A stretch of DNA of 9,818 nt from Flavobacteriaceae bacterium (lineage in GTDB: Bacteria > Bacteroidota > Bacteroidia > Flavobacteriales > Flavobacteriaceae), in NCBI GenBank assembly GCA_947461915.1, contig CANHNG010000036.1:1-9818 (forward strand), given 5' to 3'. The notes below the pieces were generated by a model. That model was not told where the DNA came from. It did no database searches and saw only the letters and a program-made list of their open reading frames with translations. This document shows positions 6,270 through 9,818 of the stretch, in pieces. Both the position numbers and the translations under genes were made by a program. Numbering within the stretch: the stretch's first letter is position 1; each line of letters begins with the position of its first letter.

Positions 6270-7358
6270 TTAATTCAAATGAACGTCAACTTCTACATTC
6301 ATTCCCGGACGTAGTAATTTTACTTTTGCAGGATCGTTTGACTTGTTCAAACTGATTTTTATGGGTAATCTTTGAATGGTTTTTACAAAGTTTCCAGTAG
6401 CGTTATCAGGAGGTAACAAGGAAAATTTCGAACCGGTTGCGGGCGAAAAAGAAGTGACCGTTCCTTTAAAATTATAATCAGGGTAAGCGTCCACTTTTAG
6501 CGTTACATCTTGTCCAACGACCATTTTATCCAATTGTGTTTCCTTGAAATTGGCAATTACCCAAGCCGTAGTATTGTTAATAATATAAAATAAGGATTGC
6601 CCTGGTTGAACCAATTGCCCCGGTTGGATGTCAATTTTGGAAACCTGGCCATCAATAGCTGCCGTAACCACAGTGTAAGTCAAATTTAGTTTTGCCGCAT
6701 CGAGTTGCGCTTGGGCTCTTTTGATATTGGCGGCAGCCACTTCGGTTTGTTTATCGGATACCTTTGATTTTGCTATTATTGCCGATTTTTGATAAGAACT
6801 CGCTTTCTGTTGTTGTTGCAAAATACGAACTTGGGTTTCGGCTTCTTGTTTGGCTGCTAAAGCTTGCTCATATTGTTGCTTGGTAATTGAGTGATTTTTG
6901 TATAGATTATCATATCGGTTGAAGTCATTGGTGATGCGCTCCAATCTTATTTTTGCCGTTTCTAAATTTCCACCTGCCGATTGCACATTGGCATCAGAAA
7001 CGGAAACACTTGCCAAGGCACTGCTGATATCGGCTTTAGAAACTTCAAAACTGCCTTCGGCTGCCAGTAAAGCGGCTTTTGCCTCTTCAATTTTCAAATC
7101 GAAATCTCGTTTGTCGATGGTAAATAAGGTATCGCCTTTCTTTACAAGATCATTGTCTTTGATGTATACTTTATCCACATAGCCAGAAACCTTAGGAATT
7201 ATAGGATTCATGTTTTTTTCGATTTGGGCATCATCCGTGCTTTCGTGGGACAAGGAATGAACGTATTTGAAAGTGCCGTAAGTACCTCCCAAAACGATCA
7301 AAACTACTAGTACTATGATAAATTTTGTATTTGTTTTTTTCTTTTCCATTTGAGGCAT
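6270..7358 (-). CDS. emrA: EmrA/HlyD-type periplasmic membrane-fusion adaptor
   Basis: The protein links the inner-membrane pump to the outer-membrane channel. It has one N-terminal membrane anchor (about 13-31) and the EmrA-like STDDAQIEKN (40-49). The first half of the barrel-sandwich/lipoyl domain is at about 51-84 (IIPKVSGYVDKVYIKDNDLV), a long alpha-helical, alanine/glutamine-rich coiled-coil hairpin at about 85-225, and the second lipoyl half at about 228-258 (VVTAAIDGQVSKIDIQPGQL). The beta-barrel follows, with SLLPPDNATGNFVKTIQRLP (313-332) and LRPGMNVEVDV near the end, all typical of EmrA. The length of 362 is normal. The ATG at 7358 leaves only 2 nt after the stop of the TolC-type gene; a second in-frame ATG at 7349 (MEKKK) is an equally possible start. 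It is clearly co-transcribed with its neighbours. Confidence 0.95.
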   Translation of the reverse strand: MPQMEKKKTNTKFIIVLVVLIVLGGTYGTFKYVHSLSHESTDDAQIEKNMNPIIPKVSGYVDKVYIKDNDLVKKGDTLFTIDKRDFDLKIEEAKAALLAAEGSFEVSKADISSALASVSVSDANVQSAGGNLETAKIRLERITNDFNRYDNLYKNHSITKQQYEQALAAKQEAETQVRILQQQQKASSYQKSAIIAKSKVSDKQTEVAAANIKRAQAQLDAAKLNLTYTVVTAAIDGQVSKIDIQPGQLVQPGQSLFYIINNTTAWVIANFKETQLDKMVVGQDVTLKVDAYPDYNFKGTVTSFSPATGSKFSLLPPDNATGNFVKTIQRLPIKISLNKSNDPAKVKLLRPGMNVEVDVHLN

Positions 7359-7360
7359 TG

Positions 7361-8686
7361 TTATTTTTTTGAATGATTAAAAGATTGTGTTAATTGTCCG
7401 GTCACGGAAAGTAACTCGTAATATTTTTGGATGGTATTGGCTTTTGCCAAAGTCGAGTTTATTGTTGAGTTTAGCTGCTCGACATCGGCTTCGAGTAAGT
7501 CATTGGTATCCGAAAGTCCATTTTCGTATTTATCTTTTACAATTCGATAGTTTTCAGCCGATTGTTCGACTGCTTGTAGATAAACCTGATTTTGTTTCAA
7601 TGCTAAATTATAGTCTTCTATCCCTTTTTGGACTTGAATCTTGATATAATCCGTAAGCATTTCTTCTGAATTTTTGACCTCTTGAGATTTGCTTTCGGCC
7701 AGTTTTACCATGGTACCGTTTTTTAAAATGGCACTCAAATCATAAGAAACGCCTAATCCTATATTCATAGCGTTTTGAACCGTAACCACATTTTTTAGAT
7801 CTAAAGTGGTATAACCGCCAACCATTGCGATAGAAGGATAATAGGCACTACGAGTGGCTTTTATGTTGGCTTGACTTGCTTTTTCCTGAAATTGTAAGGC
7901 TTGTAAATCTTTACGGTTTTCTAATGCGGGTTGTTCACTGGTTGGAATATTGGTCATCTGAAAATTGGCAAAATCGCTTTCCTTGATTTCTAATTTTGTT
8001 CCTTCAGGTAATTTTAAAAGACTAACCAAATAATAATTTGCCATATTCAAATCAGCATTTGTATCGTCAATAGATAGTTGTACTTTAGAAACTTGCAATT
8101 GTGCTTTCAGCAAATCGTTTCTGGCAATAATTCCGTTTTTTTCCATTTCGCTAAAATCAATGACACGCTGTTGTGCCTTTTTTTGATTTTCTTTTAGTAG
8201 TTCGATGGTTTTTTGGGCCTTGAATAAACCAGAGTAATAATTCACGACTTTCATCGCCGTTTCTTCCTTGGTTTGTGCTGCCGTTGCCGTTTCGGCCAGG
8301 TACAAATTTTCGTAAGCTTTGATGCTATTTTGTAATTTGAATCCCGAAAAAATGGGAACACTGGCATTCACTTGACCAATTATTAGTCGGTCAACGGTAG
8401 GTGGCGGTTTCGAGTCAGTCCCCTTATTGATTTTTAAATCTACCGAAGCCTTCGCTAATTGTTGGTATTGTCCCGATACTTTCAAGTCGGGATATTTGTT
8501 GTTTTTTACCGATTCTAATTCGTATTTTTTTGTATTTACTTTGGTATTGGCCAAAATCACCTCGTTGCTTTTTGTCCAAGCCAAATTGACGGCTTCGTCC
8601 AGCGTTAAACTAGTTTTTTCTTGGGCTTCTAGGACAGAACTTCCAATAAAGAAAATCCCAATGAGCAGTAATTGACTAGCTTTCAT
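7361..8686 (-). CDS. TolC-family outer-membrane efflux protein
   Basis: This is the outer-membrane channel of the tripartite pump. A signal peptide is visible: a basic start, a hydrophobic core (LLLIGIFFIG) and likely cleavage near A21/Q22. There is no cysteine, so it is not a lipoprotein like OprM. Two outer-membrane efflux (OEP) repeats follow. The first begins SLTLDEAVNLAWTKS (26-40) with the hallmark NASVPIFSGFKLQNSIKAYE (107-126); the second runs from about 250, with ATRSAYYPSIAMVGGYT (277-293) and KYENGLSDTNDLLEAD (386-401). Long amphipathic helices separate the strand segments as in TolC. The mature length of about 420 is usual. It is the first gene of the operon, with a candidate -7 box 38 nt before its start and the adaptor gene 2 nt after it. 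The partners are named by position; no other transporter is in view. Confidence 0.95.
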   Translation of the reverse strand: MKASQLLLIGIFFIGSSVLEAQEKTSLTLDEAVNLAWTKSNEVILANTKVNTKKYELESVKNNKYPDLKVSGQYQQLAKASVDLKINKGTDSKPPPTVDRLIIGQVNASVPIFSGFKLQNSIKAYENLYLAETATAAQTKEETAMKVVNYYSGLFKAQKTIELLKENQKKAQQRVIDFSEMEKNGIIARNDLLKAQLQVSKVQLSIDDTNADLNMANYYLVSLLKLPEGTKLEIKESDFANFQMTNIPTSEQPALENRKDLQALQFQEKASQANIKATRSAYYPSIAMVGGYTTLDLKNVVTVQNAMNIGLGVSYDLSAILKNGTMVKLAESKSQEVKNSEEMLTDYIKIQVQKGIEDYNLALKQNQVYLQAVEQSAENYRIVKDKYENGLSDTNDLLEADVEQLNSTINSTLAKANTIQKYYELLSVTGQLTQSFNHSKK

Positions 8687-8724
8687 ATATCAGAAGGGCT
8701 TTTAAGGTTTCGATTAATTCTTTG

Positions 8725-8732
8725 CAAATATA
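8725..8732 (-). promoter_or_regulatory. Candidate -7 box of the tolC-emrA-emrB efflux operon
   Basis: The minus strand reads TATATTTG, an exact match to the Bacteroidota -7 consensus TAnnTTTG, 38 nt upstream of the ATG at 8686 in the 97-nt gap after trpA. No clear TTG -33 element is present at the expected distance; a TTTCCG at 8753-8758 is the nearest candidate. A 7-bp inverted repeat (8737-8776) covers the -33 region. The box suggests the efflux genes are transcribed independently of trpA. Confidence 0.5.
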
Positions 8733-8736
8733 GTCA

Positions 8737-8776
8737 TTCAAGCTCAGTACGTCGGAAAATAAGTAGGTTGCTTGAA
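8737..8776. repeat. 7-bp inverted repeat over the efflux promoter
   Basis: TTCAAGC (8737-8743) and GCTTGAA (8770-8776) are perfect inverted copies 26 nt apart, between the trpA stop codon and the candidate efflux -7 box. The arms could be half-sites for a dimeric regulator. The long loop and lack of a T-run argue against a trpA terminator. A match this short can arise by chance. Confidence 0.3.
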
Positions 8777-8783
8777 GATTTAA

Positions 8784-9545
8784 TTACCGAATTGTTTTTA
8801 TAAACTCGGCAATTTTCCCTGTTCCATTTTCTGTTAAATGTTGGATAAAAGCACTTCCTATAATGGCTCCTTTGGCAAATTCAGTCGCTTGATTAAAAGT
8901 TTCTGCATTGTTAATCCCAAACCCAATGACTTGGGGATTTTTCAAATTCAAGTCAGCGATACGCTTGAAATAATTTTCTTGTGCGCTTCCAAAACCAGAC
9001 TGGGAACCGGTAACGCTTGCCGAACTGACCATATAAATAAATCCATCAGAAACGCTATCGATAAAATGTATACGCTTTTCAGAAGTTTGTGGTGTAATCA
9101 AAAACACGTTTATTAACCCATATTTCTCAAAAGTGGCTTTGTATTCGTCTGCATAAACATCCACTGGCAAATCAGGAATGATTATGCCATCGATTCCAAT
9201 TTCAGCACATTTTTTGCAGAAATTTTCTATTCCGTATTGCAACATTGGGTTAAAATAGCCCATAATCACTAACGGAATAGCAACTGTTTTACGAATATCC
9301 TTAAGCTGGTCAAACAAGACTTGTGTGGTCATTCCGTTATGCAAGGCTTGAGTGGAACTCTCTTGAATGGTTGGTCCATCTGCCAATGGATCGCTAAATG
9401 GCAATCCGATTTCAATCATGTCAATTCCATTTTTTTCTAAATCCTCAATGATTTGTACGGTATCGTTTAGATTTGGGTAACCCGCTGAAAAATAGATGGA
9501 AAGTATTTTTTTGTTTTCTTGTAATTTTTGGTTTATTCTGTTCAT
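8784..9545 (-). CDS. trpA: Tryptophan synthase alpha subunit
   Basis: TrpA cleaves indole-3-glycerol phosphate to indole and glyceraldehyde 3-phosphate and passes the indole to TrpB within the alpha2beta2 complex. This is the last step of tryptophan synthesis, in the cytoplasm. The TIM-barrel signature is clear: YFSAGYPNLNDT (18-29), then MIEIGLPFSDPLADGPTIQ (43-61) with catalytic E45 and D56, the equivalents of E. coli Glu49 and Asp60. IPLVIMGYFNP (90-100), DGIIIPDLPV (119-128), YMVSSASVTG (171-180), the phosphate-binding GFGINN (208-213) and IIGSAF (228-233) follow. The length of 253 is usual for Bacteroidota (E. coli 268). The ATG at 9545 gives the expected short N-terminal helix before the barrel. 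The gene immediately upstream is not trpB. All catalytic residues are intact. Confidence 0.97.
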   Translation of the reverse strand: MNRINQKLQENKKILSIYFSAGYPNLNDTVQIIEDLEKNGIDMIEIGLPFSDPLADGPTIQESSTQALHNGMTTQVLFDQLKDIRKTVAIPLVIMGYFNPMLQYGIENFCKKCAEIGIDGIIIPDLPVDVYADEYKATFEKYGLINVFLITPQTSEKRIHFIDSVSDGFIYMVSSASVTGSQSGFGSAQENYFKRIADLNLKNPQVIGFGINNAETFNQATEFAKGAIIGSAFIQHLTENGTGKIAEFIKTIR

Positions 9546-9596
9546 TTTTATATTTTAATCAGATTCAGTCTCTGTTTTAATCTTATTTTTAAAAAT

Positions 9597-9818
9597 TTAA
9601 ATGGCAGCACTATAGGTCCAAGCCATTTCATTAGATTCCAATTTCACTTGAATACGCTTATAATGTAATCCTTCGTAAGTATCGGCTAGTTGAAGTTCTT
9701 TCGGGCTAAGTTGATAAAGAATTCCGCTGATGCTATCCTCTGGATTTTGAGTTGCTGTAATAATAGGGTATTGAATTACGCCAAATTCTTCTTCAATTTG
9801 TATTTTCTTTACGGCGTA
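9597..9818 (-). CDS. AIG2/gamma-glutamylcyclotransferase-like protein, N-terminus beyond window
   Basis: I translated this edge frame by hand: 73 residues open from the right edge to TAA at 9597-9599. The fragment reads like the C-terminal half of the AIG2-like/gamma-glutamylcyclotransferase fold. SGILYQLSPKELQLADTYEG (31-50 of the fragment) followed by YKRIQVKL matches the usual pattern of a strand, 'L..LD.YEG', then 'Y.R..V.V'. E49 in YEG is the position of the conserved acidic residue in this family. The YGxN-type substrate loop would lie beyond the window. Family members cyclise gamma-glutamyl amides or have unknown small-molecule roles; the substrate cannot be inferred here. It is upstream of trpA on the same strand with a 51-nt gap and no clear promoter, so the two may be co-transcribed. 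Confidence 0.72.
   Translation of the reverse strand, partial: YAVKKIQIEEEFGVIQYPIITATQNPEDSISGILYQLSPKELQLADTYEGLHYKRIQVKLESNEMAWTYSAAI

Noticed and set aside
9548..9596. AT-rich palindromic stretch between the GGCT-like gene and trpA as a terminator or promoter
   Set aside because: The stretch has only short A/T symmetry, no GC stem, and no TAnnTTTG match, so no call can be supported.

Overview
The window looks like chromosomal DNA of a member of the Bacteroidota, most probably a Flavobacterium or a close relative. The DNA is AT-rich and start codons lack clear Shine-Dalgarno sequences. Good matches to the Bacteroidota -7 promoter box (TAnnTTTG) lie upstream of several genes. The set Ddl, stand-alone PASTA protein, RluD-type synthase, YaaA, CoaD and a PhnA-domain protein is typical of flavobacterial chromosomes. 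This is judged from the sequence and family knowledge; no search was run.

Region 1 (1-2088, minus strand, read right to left): ddl (D-Ala-D-Ala ligase), then coaD (phosphopantetheine adenylyltransferase), then a PhnA/YjdM-family zinc-ribbon protein whose last residues run off the left edge. The PhnA-family gene is an unlisted open frame at the window edge and has its own candidate promoter. The 119-bp gap between ddl and the divergent PASTA gene (2089-2207) holds two back-to-back -7 boxes. It also holds a cluster of three related 10-bp words that can form two mutually exclusive hairpins just upstream of the ddl start codon.

Region 2 (2208-4637, plus strand): a tight cluster of a membrane-anchored PASTA protein without a kinase, an RluA/RluD-family pseudouridine synthase overlapping it by 11 nt, and yaaA 26 nt further on. 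Ddl makes the D-Ala-D-Ala end of the peptidoglycan precursor and PASTA domains commonly bind peptidoglycan, so the divergent pair has a shared cell-wall theme.

Region 3 (4646-8686, minus strand): a three-gene tripartite efflux operon in the order TolC-type outer-membrane protein, EmrA/HlyD adaptor, EmrB/QacA (DHA2) 14-helix antiporter. It has a candidate promoter at 8725-8732 and no regulator gene beside it. It converges on yaaA with only 8 nt between the stop codons.

Region 4 (8784-9818, minus strand): trpA (tryptophan synthase alpha), and at the right edge the C-terminal 73 residues of an AIG2/gamma-glutamylcyclotransferase-like protein lying where trpB might be expected.

No tRNA, rRNA, CRISPR array, insertion sequence, prophage or defence system is visible, and no gap between genes exceeds 120 bp. 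This is mostly ordinary core genome. The ddl/PASTA intergenic repeat cluster is the feature most worth following up.
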